NCBI RefSeq assembly: GCF_002156705.1
Contig: NZ_CP019893.1
Span: forward strand, 558,001-622,000
Source: Natrarchaeobaculum aegyptiacum
GTDB lineage: Archaea; Halobacteriota; Halobacteria; Halobacteriales; Natrialbaceae
Direction of reading: 5' to 3'
Length of the DNA: 64,000 bases
The translations under genes and the position numbers were made by a program. This document shows, one piece after another, positions 9,596-18,944 of the stretch; the stretch's first letter is position 1; the number at the start of each line of letters is the position of its first letter. The notes beneath the pieces were generated by a model. That model was not told the DNA's origin and searched no databases. It saw only the letters and a program-made list of their open reading frames with translations.

Positions 9596-9640
9596 CCGGC
9601 CACGCCGGACCGGAACGCAACCGCCGACCCACTTCCAGCG

Positions 9641-10615
9641 TCAGCGGTGTCCCGACACCTCGACCGGCTCGTACGGTTCCTCGAGATAGGCCATGTCCGA
9701 TGCGGAGAGGTCGATCTCGAGGGCTTCGACGGCCTGTTCTAGGTGTTCGACGCTCGTCGTGCCGACGATGGGTGCGTCGACCCAGTCTTTGTGGAGCAGC
9801 CACGCGAGCGCGATCTGAGCCATCGTGACACCCTTGTCCGCGGCCAGTTCGGCGACGCGCTCGTTGATCTCCTGCCCACCGCCGTCGCGGTACGGGTGCT
9901 CGTACATGTGCTCTTCTGTCTCGCCGCGAGTCGTCGCGTCGATTTCTTCGTGTGGACGGGTGAGGTAGCCCCGAGCCAGCGGCGACCACGGCACGACTCC
10001 AACCTCTTCTTTCTCACACAGCGGCAGCATCTCGCGTTCTTCCTCGCGATAGACGAGGTTGTAGTGATTCTGCATCGTGACGAACCGCTCGAGGCCGAGG
10101 TGGTCACTCGTGTGTAGCGCCTCGGCGAACTGGTGGGCCCACATCGAGGAGGCACCGACGTACCGGACCTGTCCGCGACGAACGGCGTCGTCGAGCGCCC
10201 GCATCGTCGTCTCGATCGGGGTCTTGCGGTCCCAGCGGTGGGTCTGGTAGAGGTCGACCGTGTCCATCCCGAGTCGATCGAGACTCGCCTCGAGTTCCTG
10301 TTCGATCGTCTTCCGGGAGAGTCCACCCGAGTTCGGATCGGCCTCGCGCATCTGGAGGAACACTTTCGTGGCGACGACGGCCTCCTCGCGCCGACCTTCG
10401 AGCGCTTCGCCGAGGATGCGTTCCGATTCACCCAGCGAGTAGACGTTCGCCGTATCGAAGAAGTTGATTCCGAGGTCGATCGCCCGGTCGATGATCTCCT
10501 TGCTCTCCTCGTCCTCGAGTACCCACTCGCGCCAGTCGCTCGAGCCGAAGCTCATACAGCCGAGGCAGATCCGACTCACCGTCGTTCCCGTGGTACCGAG
10601 TGTCGTGTACTCCAT
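9641..10615 (-). CDS. aldo/keto reductase
   Basis: NAD(P)H-dependent oxidoreductase with a TIM-barrel fold; substrate unknown. 324 residues from the ATG at 10615 (MEYTTLGTTGTTVSRICLGC). The catalytic tetrad is readable: Asp and Tyr in FFDTANVYSLGESE, Lys in VVATKVF and His in YQTHRWD. The cofactor-binding C-terminal part (GVTMAQIALAWLL...IVGTTSVEHLEQ) is intact. It resembles the auxin-induced/YghZ-like group of reductases. It stands alone, between convergent and divergent neighbours. Confidence 0.93.
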   Translation of the reverse strand: MEYTTLGTTGTTVSRICLGCMSFGSSDWREWVLEDEESKEIIDRAIDLGINFFDTANVYSLGESERILGEALEGRREEAVVATKVFLQMREADPNSGGLSRKTIEQELEASLDRLGMDTVDLYQTHRWDRKTPIETTMRALDDAVRRGQVRYVGASSMWAHQFAEALHTSDHLGLERFVTMQNHYNLVYREEEREMLPLCEKEEVGVVPWSPLARGYLTRPHEEIDATTRGETEEHMYEHPYRDGGGQEINERVAELAADKGVTMAQIALAWLLHKDWVDAPIVGTTSVEHLEQAVEALEIDLSASDMAYLEEPYEPVEVSGHR

Positions 10616-10718
10616 AGAACGGGACTCGAGGGCGAGCGTCAAAACTGTGGGTGGCCCGGCACGGTCGCATCCGCACGCGACGGGATTCGAAGACCTATCT
10701 GAACACACATTCGATTCT

Positions 10719-10913
10719 ATGTCGAACGACCGGACGTCGAGACTGGTATTCGCACTGGTTATTCTACTGTGGATGACTGTCCACCACTTTTTTGGTAGAT
10801 CGTTGCCTTACTCCCACGTGGCTATGGCGGACAATCAGAACGACCGAACTCGCGACGGTAACGACGACGATGGTATCGTCTCGCGAATCAAGAGCGTAAT
10901 CAGTCGCGACTGA
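10719..10913 (+). CDS. possible small protein with one membrane segment
   Basis: 64 residues from the ATG at 10719: one hydrophobic segment (LVFALVILLWMTVHHFFG) and then a charged tail ending GIVSRIKSVISRD. A second in-frame ATG at 10824 would give only the 29-residue polar tail, and a T-rich stretch (ACTTTTTTGG near 10790) is well placed as a TATA element for that shorter form. No family recognised; which start is used is undecided. Confidence 0.4.
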   Translation: MSNDRTSRLVFALVILLWMTVHHFFGRSLPYSHVAMADNQNDRTRDGNDDDGIVSRIKSVISRD

Positions 10914-11007
10914 GCCGTTCGATCGGCCGTTCTCGAGCCGTTACCGCGATTTTTCTCGCGCTGTGTACCGCCGGGCCCTCGAGCGGACGGTCCCGCCTCC
11001 ACGTCAG

Positions 11008-11355
11008 TCATTCGATCCCCCGAATCAACGATCCCAGGACAGGGAGTCCAAGCGCGCTCGCGACTGCGAGCCAGACGATCGGCGTCATCTCGAGCGTCGG
11101 CCCCAGCGCACCTCCCAGCGTCAGCGCGAAGGCGATCAGGACGACCAGCCCCACGACGAACCCGCCAGCGATCGCCCGCCACAGCGAGGGGGAGACGAGC
11201 CCCACGAGCGCGCCGGCGAGGACGAGTCCAAGCCAGTGAATCCAGGCGAGTGCGACCCCCACCAGAACGACGACGGCGAACGCGGCCGCATGGCTCGTCC
11301 GGTCAGTTCGAACGCGCTCGAGGGCCCCGCGCAGGCCACGTGCCTCGTCGGTCAT
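11008..11355 (-). CDS. small integral membrane protein
   Basis: 115 residues with about four predicted membrane segments ([62 protein letters not shown]). The ATG overlaps the TGA of the upstream penicillin-acylase gene (11352-11355), so the two are co-transcribed and probably coupled. Function unknown. Confidence 0.75.
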   Translation of the reverse strand: MTDEARGLRGALERVRTDRTSHAAAFAVVVLVGVALAWIHWLGLVLAGALVGLVSPSLWRAIAGGFVVGLVVLIAFALTLGGALGPTLEMTPIVWLAVASALGLPVLGSLIRGIE

Positions 11356-13904
11356 CCGTCTTCCTCCTCGAGGAAGGTGACGTCGGGGTCGTCCCCGCTT
11401 GCGTCTCCGTCGTCGACCGTTCGATTCATCGGCTTCAACTCGCCGTCGAGCCACGGCTGGAACTGGTCGGCGTAGTGGTCGCTGAAGTAGTTGCCCGAGT
11501 TTCCGCCGGGGAGGATCGCTCGAGCGCGCCCGCCCGGTTCGGCGACCATCCGCCAGCTCGCTCCGACCGCCGAGTCGACCCGGTAGTTCTTGACCGTCGC
11601 CAGCGACCCGTCGGCGGGTCGCTCCTCGTAATTCAGGAACGGAGCTTCGACTCCGAAGGGGTGTTCGATCACCCGCGTCGAATTCCAGTCGCCGTAGGTC
11701 GCCCACCCCTCCCTCTCGATCTCCTCGAGTGCCCCGGCGAGCGCCTCCACCATCGCGTCGGCTCGCGATCGGTCCTCGAAGAGTTCGTGATCGGCCTCGA
11801 GTCTGGCGAGAACCCAGTCGTTCGGGTAGTAGGAGTCGTCGAGGCCGGTGTCCTCGAACGTGGGCTCGAAGACGGCCCGTCGGTAGTGTTCGAGCCAGCG
11901 GGCGAATACCAGTGCGCCGCGGGAGTCGCGGTCCATGCGATGATCCCAGTCCTCGAGGGTCACTGCGGCGCGCTCGAGGTCTGCGGTAGCGACGTCGATT
12001 GCGTCGTCGAGACGATCTCCGTCGGCACGGTCTGCGATGGCCTCGAGCAGGTCAGGGAGCAACTCCGGGGCGCGGCCGTCAAACACGTCGTTCTGGAGGT
12101 CCCGATGGAACTCGAGGTCGGTCGGGTCGCCGGAATCGACGCGTTCTTCGAGTCGGTCGTAGATCCGCGCGCCGCGGTAGGGAGTCGCGTAAGCGACGCC
12201 GACGTAGTGGTCGGGGTCGTCGACGACCCGCTGATTGGCAGTCGCCAGCACGTCGGCGTCGATCGCGTGGGGTTTCTCCTCGAAGGGGACGAAGCCGCCC
12301 TCCTCCCACGAGGATTCGCCGAAGGGGGTGAAACCCTCCCACTCGCCGTCGCCCGCTGAGCCGTCGAAGAGTCGATTTCCGGAGACGACCTCGCCGTCGA
12401 CCTCTCGGATCGGAAGCTTCCCAGTGGCGTAGTAGAGGGTCCGACCGTCGGCGTCGGCGTAGACGAGGTTCTGGGTCGGCAGATCGAACATCCGGGTCGC
12501 CTCGAGGACGTCTTCGATCCCCTCGCTGCGCTCGTACTCGAAGATCGCCTCGGTCGTTCGCGTCGCGCTGTGACCCGTCCACGCGACCCCGACCGTCTGG
12601 CCCTCTCGCTCGAGTAGGGGTCCGTGGACGGTCTTGCGAACCGTGACGCCCCGGTTCTCGCCACCGGAGACGGCGATTTCACGCTCCTCACGGTCGAACT
12701 CGCGCCACTCGCCGTCGTAGCGGTAGCGCTCGTTTTCCTCGTCGATCTCGTAGGTGTAGCAGTCGAGGACGTCCGCGCCAACGTTGGTGAACGACCAGAC
12801 GCCGGCGTCGTTCGCCCCCGTGATGACGAACGGGACGCCGGGGAAGGTTGCACCGCGGACCGAGGTTTCTGGAGTCTCGACGTGCTGTTCGTACCAGAGC
12901 GCCGGCGTCATCAGCGCCAGGTGAGGGTCGTAGGCCACGATCGGCGCGCCGCTGTCGGTGTACTCGCCAGAGACCACCCAGCTGTTCGAGCCGACGCCCG
13001 TCGGCGATTCGAACCGGGAGAGCCACGCGGTCAGTGCCGGCCCGACTCGAGGTGTCTCCGGATCGTCGCCTTCGTCACCATCGGTGCCGGACTCCTCCGT
13101 GGACGCGTCGTCGGCCGTTACATTGTCACGCCCCTCGGCAGTCTCGTCTTCCTCGAGCCCGTTCGACAGGTCGATCCCGTCGGCCGACTCGAGCGTGTCG
13201 TACGCGAGGTCCTCGAACAGGATCGGCACGTCGTGGTCCATCCGCTCGGGAAACAGCGCCTCGAGGAGCTCCTCGCCCAGTCGGTCCCGGATGACCGCCC
13301 GGCGCAGTTCCCCGAAATTCCCCGTCAGGTCCCACGAGATCTGTTTTTCCATCAGCATCGAGTCGACGGGCGTCCACGGGTCGGGCTCGTAGCCCAGCAA
13401 CTGGAACTCGAGCGGGAGCGGTTGCTCGTCGATCACCGCGTTGACGCCGTCGGCGTAGGCCTCGACCAGCGGGCCGGCCGGCGTGTCGACGATCAGGTCC
13501 CACGTCGCCTCGGCCGCGCCCGCGAAGTCCATCTGGACGTGGAACTCGTCGTCCTCAAGAGTCGCCTCACCGGCCAGTTCAGAAACCTCCCCGCGCATAA
13601 CCCGGCGCTGGAGGTCGAGCTGGAACAGCCGGTCGTAGCCCTGCACCCAGCCGACTGCGTAGTAGGCTGGGGCCTCCCCGTCGGCTTCGATGGTGGGGAC
13701 GCCGTACTCGTCGTACCGAACGGTCGCCTCACCGTATTGGCTCTCGACCCGGTCGGGACGTGGTCGGTCGGCCGCCCGCCAGGCGTCCCCCGACAGCGGG
13801 GCGAACGACTCGAGGAGGCCTCGAGCGTCGGTCAGTGTCAGGCCGCCGACGCCCGCGGCAAGGACGGCGGCCAGCACACCACGCCTCGTGGTATCTCTTC
13901 GCAC
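11352..13904 (-). CDS. penicillin acylase family Ntn-hydrolase, TAT-exported
   Basis: Self-processing N-terminal-nucleophile amidohydrolase; such enzymes cleave amide bonds in beta-lactams, acyl-homoserine lactones or related amides, and the natural substrate here is unknown. 850 residues from a GTG at 13904, chosen because it puts the twin-arginine signal (RRDTTRRGVLAAVLAAG) at the N-terminus; a Met 20 codons upstream is an alternative. The cleavage site and nucleophile are in PTGVGSNSWVVSGEY (Ser306 in this numbering). A ~40-residue acidic insert (about residues 250-285) lies in the linker just before the nucleophile. A membrane protein gene follows with an overlapping start. Confidence 0.92.
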   Translation of the reverse strand: MRRDTTRRGVLAAVLAAGVGGLTLTDARGLLESFAPLSGDAWRAADRPRPDRVESQYGEATVRYDEYGVPTIEADGEAPAYYAVGWVQGYDRLFQLDLQRRVMRGEVSELAGEATLEDDEFHVQMDFAGAAEATWDLIVDTPAGPLVEAYADGVNAVIDEQPLPLEFQLLGYEPDPWTPVDSMLMEKQISWDLTGNFGELRRAVIRDRLGEELLEALFPERMDHDVPILFEDLAYDTLESADGIDLSNGLEEDETAEGRDNVTADDASTEESGTDGDEGDDPETPRVGPALTAWLSRFESPTGVGSNSWVVSGEYTDSGAPIVAYDPHLALMTPALWYEQHVETPETSVRGATFPGVPFVITGANDAGVWSFTNVGADVLDCYTYEIDEENERYRYDGEWREFDREEREIAVSGGENRGVTVRKTVHGPLLEREGQTVGVAWTGHSATRTTEAIFEYERSEGIEDVLEATRMFDLPTQNLVYADADGRTLYYATGKLPIREVDGEVVSGNRLFDGSAGDGEWEGFTPFGESSWEEGGFVPFEEKPHAIDADVLATANQRVVDDPDHYVGVAYATPYRGARIYDRLEERVDSGDPTDLEFHRDLQNDVFDGRAPELLPDLLEAIADRADGDRLDDAIDVATADLERAAVTLEDWDHRMDRDSRGALVFARWLEHYRRAVFEPTFEDTGLDDSYYPNDWVLARLEADHELFEDRSRADAMVEALAGALEEIEREGWATYGDWNSTRVIEHPFGVEAPFLNYEERPADGSLATVKNYRVDSAVGASWRMVAEPGGRARAILPGGNSGNYFSDHYADQFQPWLDGELKPMNRTVDDGDASGDDPDVTFLEEEDG

Positions 13905-14003
13905 AGCCAGTCCTTTCGCTGCACTGGACTTAACCGCCGCGAAGTAAACGATTCGCCACGGCAACCGAGTTTGGACCCCGGTTGCCAGTGCTCCCGTTGA
14001 AGG

Positions 14004-15152
14004 CTAGAGCGTTTCACCGTCGAGTCGACCGACGTGCCAGCGGAGGCAGGCGACGGCGACGACCGCGAGCAGACAGGAGGTCGCGAGCAACAGCCACGTC
14101 GTCGCCGTCGCGTTCCCGATCGCGAATTTGGCGACGCTGTTTGCGGGATGTTCCGGCAACAGCGTCGAGACGACGAGCGCACCAACGATCACCACGGAGT
14201 ACAGCAACTGGGCCTGCCGCCGATCGGGGGCAGCGAGCGCCAGTGCGGCTCCGACGGCCACGACCAGCACCGCGAGGGCGGTCACGAGAACGATCAGCGC
14301 GACGGGACTGGCGATGGCGGTCCCGTTGACCGCCAGCAGCGCCAGCCACGCGATCGCCTGAATCGGTGCCAGTGCCGCCGTCGCGAGGACCTTCGCGTCG
14401 ACCACGTCGACGAGCGAGGGGGGTGCCACCCGGAGCAACTCGAGGGTCCCGCGCTCGCGTTCTTCGACCAGCGAGTCGACGACGATCGAGCCGCTGATGA
14501 ACGCCGGCAGGAACAGCAGCAGCGGCAGCAAGATGGTGTAGGTGAATCCGACATACGGACTCGCGTCGATGGCGTCGGGGATCGACAGCGGTTCGCTCTC
14601 GAGCCGGTCGACGTTCTCGAGGCGCTCGGCGTGTTCGACGGCCTCGAGCGTCTCCCGGAGCTGGACGACGAGTAGCGTCGAGACCAGTCCCTCGTCGGGG
14701 ACCGTCGCCCTGACGACGAGCCGGTCGTCGTCGGTTCGCGTGGCGTCGACGATGGCGGCGACCCGGCCCTCGTCGAAGGCATCGTACGCGGTTCCGGGAT
14801 CGTCGTACTCCGTGGCCGAGAGGCCGTCCTGCTGGCTCGCCGCGGCGAGCAGTTCGTCGACGTCCGTACCAGTGACGGCGATCTCCGTCTCGGGCCCGTC
14901 GACGGCGTTCGGATCGTACATCGAGACGAGACCGACGACGAGGAACGACGAGAACGCCGCGATGAACAGCTGGATGGCGATCGCGAGCAGGATCGTCTTC
15001 TCGGATCGGAGCGAGCGGAGCTCCCGACGGGTGATGGCCCAGCGGGCGTTCCATCCCGACCTCGAGTCGTCGCTGCCCGACGCAGGTGGGTTCGGCCCGC
15101 GTGGCCCGCGCTCGTCGTCCCGGTCACGCCAGTCGTGGCGATCAGGCGACAA
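14004..15152 (-). CDS. ABC-2 type transporter permease
   Basis: Membrane subunit of an ABC exporter. 382 residues. The start chosen is a TTG at 15152, which overlaps the end of the upstream permease gene; no ATG or GTG occurs before the first helix. Topology is typical of ABC-2 permeases: one N-terminal helix (ILLAIAIQLFIAAFSSFLVV), a ~150-residue external domain, then about five helices, with SLVEERERGTLELLRVAP between them. Third gene of an ATPase-permease-permease operon. Confidence 0.9.
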   Translation of the reverse strand: MSPDRHDWRDRDDERGPRGPNPPASGSDDSRSGWNARWAITRRELRSLRSEKTILLAIAIQLFIAAFSSFLVVGLVSMYDPNAVDGPETEIAVTGTDVDELLAAASQQDGLSATEYDDPGTAYDAFDEGRVAAIVDATRTDDDRLVVRATVPDEGLVSTLLVVQLRETLEAVEHAERLENVDRLESEPLSIPDAIDASPYVGFTYTILLPLLLFLPAFISGSIVVDSLVEERERGTLELLRVAPPSLVDVVDAKVLATAALAPIQAIAWLALLAVNGTAIASPVALIVLVTALAVLVVAVGAALALAAPDRRQAQLLYSVVIVGALVVSTLLPEHPANSVAKFAIGNATATTWLLLATSCLLAVVAVACLRWHVGRLDGETL

Positions 15153-17055
15153 GGCCGATCACCCCCACGTTGTAGCCAGCGTGAACGAGGGTTGCGAGGC
15201 CCACCGCGGCCACGTAGGTGGATCGTCCTCGCGTCGCGCCGACGGCAGCGATAGCGGCCGTCACGACGTGGAGGACCAGCGGCGCGAGCAATATCGCCAC
15301 GAGGACCAGTGGATCACTCGAGAGGGCCGGCCCGAAGGCGGCCACGCCGACCGACAGGTCGGGCAATCCGACGAGCTGGACGGCGTGGGTGACCTTCTCG
15401 GCGACGAAGAACCCGATTCCCGAGACGACGCCGAGGACGATTCCCGTTCCGATGGTGGCCTCGAAGCGCGAGCGGGCGTACCCGGCGTAGATGTGGACGC
15501 TCTTTGCGACCTCTTCGACGGCCGCGGCAAGCAGGAACGTGATCGGGACTGCGATCGACGCCGGGACGGCGAACAGCAAGGCGACGACGAGCAACTGGGC
15601 ACCGAAGACGAACGGGACGAACAGGGCCGAGAGGACGGCCGGAGTCGCGTACGGGTGGCTTCGACTCGAGATGGCGTCGATCTGGCTGACGATGGCGTCG
15701 AGGGCCTTCCCGGGGACCGGCTTCTGGTCGAACATGTCCTCCTCGCGGTAGATGCCGAGTCCCAGCAGGGCACAGACCAGCGAACCGAGGTAGAACGGTC
15801 CGGTCGAAAAGAGGTACTCGGCGAGTGCGACGCTCTCGCCCTGGAGATCGAGGACGACGAGCGTGAGCGGCGAGATCAGGGCGATCGGCGTCACGTCGCT
15901 GAAGATCGCCGGCACGAACACGTAGGTAGTGAGCACGACGCTGATCGTGACGGTGACGAAGGTGAGTTCCTTGAACGACCGTGCGAACATCGCGCCCGTG
16001 AACGTCGCCGCCAGAAACGCCAGCCCGATGGGGAGGGCACCGGCGACTGCGAGGATGCCACCGCCGATGGCGTAGACGATCCCGACGACGATCGCGAGGA
16101 GTCCGAGGAGATAGGGAAGCGTCTTCCCGGCGACGATCTCGAGCGGCGACGCCGGCGAGACGAGCAGGAGTTCGCCCCGGCGTCCGATGCGCTCGTCCAT
16201 GATCGTACTCCCGTAGGCCTGAATCACGAGGTTCATCGGCACGATGAGCAAGAACGCGAGTACGAGCGACTGGAACGGGAACGGCGGCGCGAGACTCCCC
16301 GGGGTCCCCGGTGCGGTCTGGGCCTCCCCTGCCGATCCGACGTCGGGGACGGCCAGTCGGCCGTCGTCTGCCTCGAGTGACGGCTCGAGATCACCTGCAG
16401 CCAGATCGTCTTCACCGGTGTCGTTCTCGGCACCTGCGTCGGCCCCGTCGTCCCGAACTGTCTCGTCGGCTGTCAGGTCGTCGTCGGCCACGTCTGCAGT
16501 TCCGTCGACTTCCTGACCGGTCACCCCACCGAACGATCGGTCCTCGTAATCGAGCGTGACCAGCACCGGAAAGGCCGCGCCCTCGTCCGGTTCCGCGGCC
16601 ATCTGACGTTCGGTATAGGCAGCGACGGCGTCCCGGAACGCGTCGTAGGCGGCCCCACCGTGGTCGCCGACGGTCTCGATCTGCCCGCCGGGGAGTATCA
16701 CGAGGTCGACGTTCCCATCACCGTCCTCGACGTGGACCTCCTCGAGTGGGATCGACCGGAACTGGTTGCTCTCGAGGGCCACGTCGTGGTATGGGTCGTC
16801 GCTGTCGACCCCGACGACGTAGATTTCGTCGTCGAGTCCGAGCCCGTCTTCGGCGGTCGAGAGGCCGACGACGCCGACGACGGCGAGCACCGCGAGGACG
16901 ACCAGAACGGTCTCGCGGTCGACGGTTCCGGTACTGCGGCTGAGTTCCCAGCGGGCGATCCGGACCGTCCGTCCGAGCCGTTCGGAGAGACCGTCTGCAG
17001 CGTCGTCGGGAGCCCCTCGAGCGCCGTCCGGTCGAGGCTGGTCGCCCTCGGTCAC
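15142..17055 (-). CDS. ABC-2 permease fused to a PrsW-like membrane protease domain
   Basis: 637 residues. The N-terminal part resembles the NatB-type ABC-2 permease: a first helix after RIARWELSRSTGT, an external domain with an acidic low-complexity stretch, then helices with MDERIGRRGELLLVSPASPLEI. The last ~200 residues form a second polytopic domain with PrsW-type intramembrane metalloprotease motifs: EEVAK at 514-518, FFVAEK at 549-554, His596 and HAGYN at 625-629. ATGA overlap links it to the ATPase gene upstream. The proteolytic role is inference. Confidence 0.88.
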   Translation of the reverse strand: MTEGDQPRPDGARGAPDDAADGLSERLGRTVRIARWELSRSTGTVDRETVLVVLAVLAVVGVVGLSTAEDGLGLDDEIYVVGVDSDDPYHDVALESNQFRSIPLEEVHVEDGDGNVDLVILPGGQIETVGDHGGAAYDAFRDAVAAYTERQMAAEPDEGAAFPVLVTLDYEDRSFGGVTGQEVDGTADVADDDLTADETVRDDGADAGAENDTGEDDLAAGDLEPSLEADDGRLAVPDVGSAGEAQTAPGTPGSLAPPFPFQSLVLAFLLIVPMNLVIQAYGSTIMDERIGRRGELLLVSPASPLEIVAGKTLPYLLGLLAIVVGIVYAIGGGILAVAGALPIGLAFLAATFTGAMFARSFKELTFVTVTISVVLTTYVFVPAIFSDVTPIALISPLTLVVLDLQGESVALAEYLFSTGPFYLGSLVCALLGLGIYREEDMFDQKPVPGKALDAIVSQIDAISSRSHPYATPAVLSALFVPFVFGAQLLVVALLFAVPASIAVPITFLLAAAVEEVAKSVHIYAGYARSRFEATIGTGIVLGVVSGIGFFVAEKVTHAVQLVGLPDLSVGVAAFGPALSSDPLVLVAILLAPLVLHVVTAAIAAVGATRGRSTYVAAVGLATLVHAGYNVGVIGLVA

Positions 17056-18068
17056 ACCTCACCCTCCAGTCGGTCCTCACGAACCCGTCGATCCCGGTCG
17101 TCACGATCAGCCGGTACGTCTTCTGCAGGCTGCGGACTACCGTTCGCTCCAGCATCAGCAGCGTCACCGGCGGCGATCTCGAGGAAGATGTCCTCGAGAC
17201 TCGGCGTTTCCGTCTGGATGTCGATGACCTGCCCACCATGGGCGTCGACGACCTCCCGGATCGCCTCGACGTGAGCCATCGACTCGACGACGTGTTCGAC
17301 GTAGTCGTCGTAGCTGGTCGTCTCGAGGCGTGGGTCGGGCTCGAGGGCCGCGAGCGCGTCGCTGCAGTCGACGGTCGTGGTGACGTGGTACTCGGTGGTG
17401 CCGTGGGCCTCGCGAATCTCTTCGACGGTGCCACGAGCGACGATTCGACCGTCGTTCATCACGGCGACTCGGTCACAGATGCGCTCGACGTGATAGAGGT
17501 TGTGCGCGCTGAAGACGATCGTCTTGCCCGTCTCGCGCAACTCCTCGACGAACTCGATGATGTAGTTGGTCGTCAGCGGATCGAGTCCGGACGCGGGTTC
17601 GTCGAAGATCAGGACGTCCGGATCGTTCACCAGTGCGCGGGTGATCGCCACCTTGCGTTTCATCCCCTTCGAGACGTTCCCGAGGGGTCGATCCCGGTGG
17701 GTCAACTCGAGGCGGTCGAGCGTGCGTTCGATCCGCCCGTCGGCGACGTCCCCCGGAACGCCGTAGAGGTCGGCGAAAAACGAGAGGTACTCGCGGGCAG
17801 TCATGTCCTCGTACAGCGGCGACTCTTCGGGGAGGAAGCCGAGCCGACGCTGCATCGCTGGCTCGCCGGGCTCGTGACCGGCGACGACCGCGGTGCCAGC
17901 AGTCGGTTCGATCAACCCGGCGAGCATCTTCAGCGTCGTCGTCTTGCCAGCACCGTTGGGCCCGACTACGCCGAAGACCTCTCCCCGGTCGATCGAGAAC
18001 GTACTTCCCTCGACTGCGGCGAACGCGCCGTACTCCTTGCGAAGCCCATCGACCTCGACGATTGCCAT
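17052..18068 (-). CDS. ABC transporter ATP-binding protein
   Basis: 338-residue nucleotide-binding subunit for the two permeases downstream, of the DrrA/NatA export type. Walker A is GPNGAGKTT, the signature region is LGNVSKGMKRKVAITRALV (divergent from LSGGQ, as in this group), Walker B is VLIFDEPASGLDP and the H-loop follows in IVFSAHNLYH. The C-terminal ~60 residues are acidic and charged. ATGA overlap with the next gene shows an operon of three. Confidence 0.95.
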   Translation of the reverse strand: MAIVEVDGLRKEYGAFAAVEGSTFSIDRGEVFGVVGPNGAGKTTTLKMLAGLIEPTAGTAVVAGHEPGEPAMQRRLGFLPEESPLYEDMTAREYLSFFADLYGVPGDVADGRIERTLDRLELTHRDRPLGNVSKGMKRKVAITRALVNDPDVLIFDEPASGLDPLTTNYIIEFVEELRETGKTIVFSAHNLYHVERICDRVAVMNDGRIVARGTVEEIREAHGTTEYHVTTTVDCSDALAALEPDPRLETTSYDDYVEHVVESMAHVEAIREVVDAHGGQVIDIQTETPSLEDIFLEIAAGDAADAGANGSPQPAEDVPADRDDRDRRVREDRLEGEV

Positions 18069-18207
18069 TCGTTCCGGACAGTGTCTCGAGCCGAAGTAAA
18101 TGTAGCGGGCACGTTCGAACCGACGGAAATGTAGCGGACACGATGGTTCCTGGCTGATCTCCCGGCGACCCTGCCCCGCCCCTCAGAAACCGACCAGCGA
18201 ACCCCGT

Positions 18208-18226
18208 GTGAGTTATACTCTCTCAC
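18208..18226. promoter_or_regulatory. TATA box inside nested inverted repeats, GNAT gene promoter
   Basis: GTGAG (18208-18212) and CTCAC (18222-18226) flank TTATACTCT, and GAGT-TAT-ACTC forms an inner palindrome. The centre lies about 26 nt before the ATG at 18243, the correct place for a leaderless TATA box. A repressor site overlapping TATA is inferred. Confidence 0.4.
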
Positions 18227-18242
18227 GACAGAGTCGGGGCCG

Positions 18243-18860
18243 ATGACCGATACGTCCGGGATCGCCGTCGAACGCGTCGATCCGACCGACAGGGCCCGCG
18301 CGATCGATACGATCGTCCTCGCGTTCGGAGCCGATCCGCTGATCCGGTGGCTCTTCTCGACACCGCAGGAGTACCTCGAGGAGTTTCCGTCGTTCGTGGA
18401 GCGATACGCAGGTGCCGCGTTCGACGCCGACGGTGCCTATCACGTTCACGACTTCGCGGGTGTCGCACTCTGGGAACCGCCGGGAACCAGTTCTGCGGAG
18501 GGACGAACCGCCGAATTCCTGTCCGAACGACTCGAGGAAACTGCCTTCGTCGATCTCGGGACGGCGTTCGAACAGGTGAACCGATCCTACCCGGACGATC
18601 GGCGCTGGCACCTCCCGTTCGTCGGCGTCGATCCGATCCACCAGAGATCGGGATACGGGTCGCGGCTCCTCGAGCACGTCCTGACGAGATGCGATCAGGA
18701 GAACGTCGTCGCGACACTCGAGTCGACGAACCCGCGAAACCTGTCGCTGTACGCTCGACACGGGTTCGAGCTCTGTGAGACGATCCAGATAGGAGACGTG
18801 CCACCGATCTATCCGATGGTCCGGACGCCGCGGTCCCACGAGGACGCCACCAGTCGGTGA
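18243..18860 (+). CDS. GNAT family N-acetyltransferase
   Basis: Acetyl-CoA-dependent acyltransferase of unknown substrate. 205 residues. The acetyl-CoA site is in LPFVGVDPIHQRSGYGSRLL, a variant of the R/Q-x-x-G-x-G/A motif, followed by LESTNPRNLSLYARHGFEL, the usual beta6-alpha4 region. Single gene between the ABC operon (divergent) and the HxlR gene. Confidence 0.88.
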   Translation: MTDTSGIAVERVDPTDRARAIDTIVLAFGADPLIRWLFSTPQEYLEEFPSFVERYAGAAFDADGAYHVHDFAGVALWEPPGTSSAEGRTAEFLSERLEETAFVDLGTAFEQVNRSYPDDRRWHLPFVGVDPIHQRSGYGSRLLEHVLTRCDQENVVATLESTNPRNLSLYARHGFELCETIQIGDVPPIYPMVRTPRSHEDATSR

Positions 18861-18895
18861 TCGTTCCGGACACCGCCAGTGTCGGAAGGATAGCT

Positions 18896-18919
18896 GGTTC
18901 GTATCCGAACCACTATACC
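18896..18919 (+). promoter_or_regulatory. inverted repeat and TATA box upstream of the HxlR gene
   Basis: GGTTCG (18896-18901), TATC, CGAACC (18906-18911) is a perfect 6-4-6 palindrome that abuts ACTATACC (18912-18919), a TATA-like box 26-33 nt before the ATG at 18945. The arrangement fits an operator covering the BRE position; autoregulation is inference. Confidence 0.45.
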
Positions 18920-18944
18920 TGTGGGGGGCGAACACGACGTATCC

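Noticed and set aside
12624-14000. 458-codon plus-strand frame opposite the penicillin acylase gene
   Set aside because: Antisense shadow without motifs.
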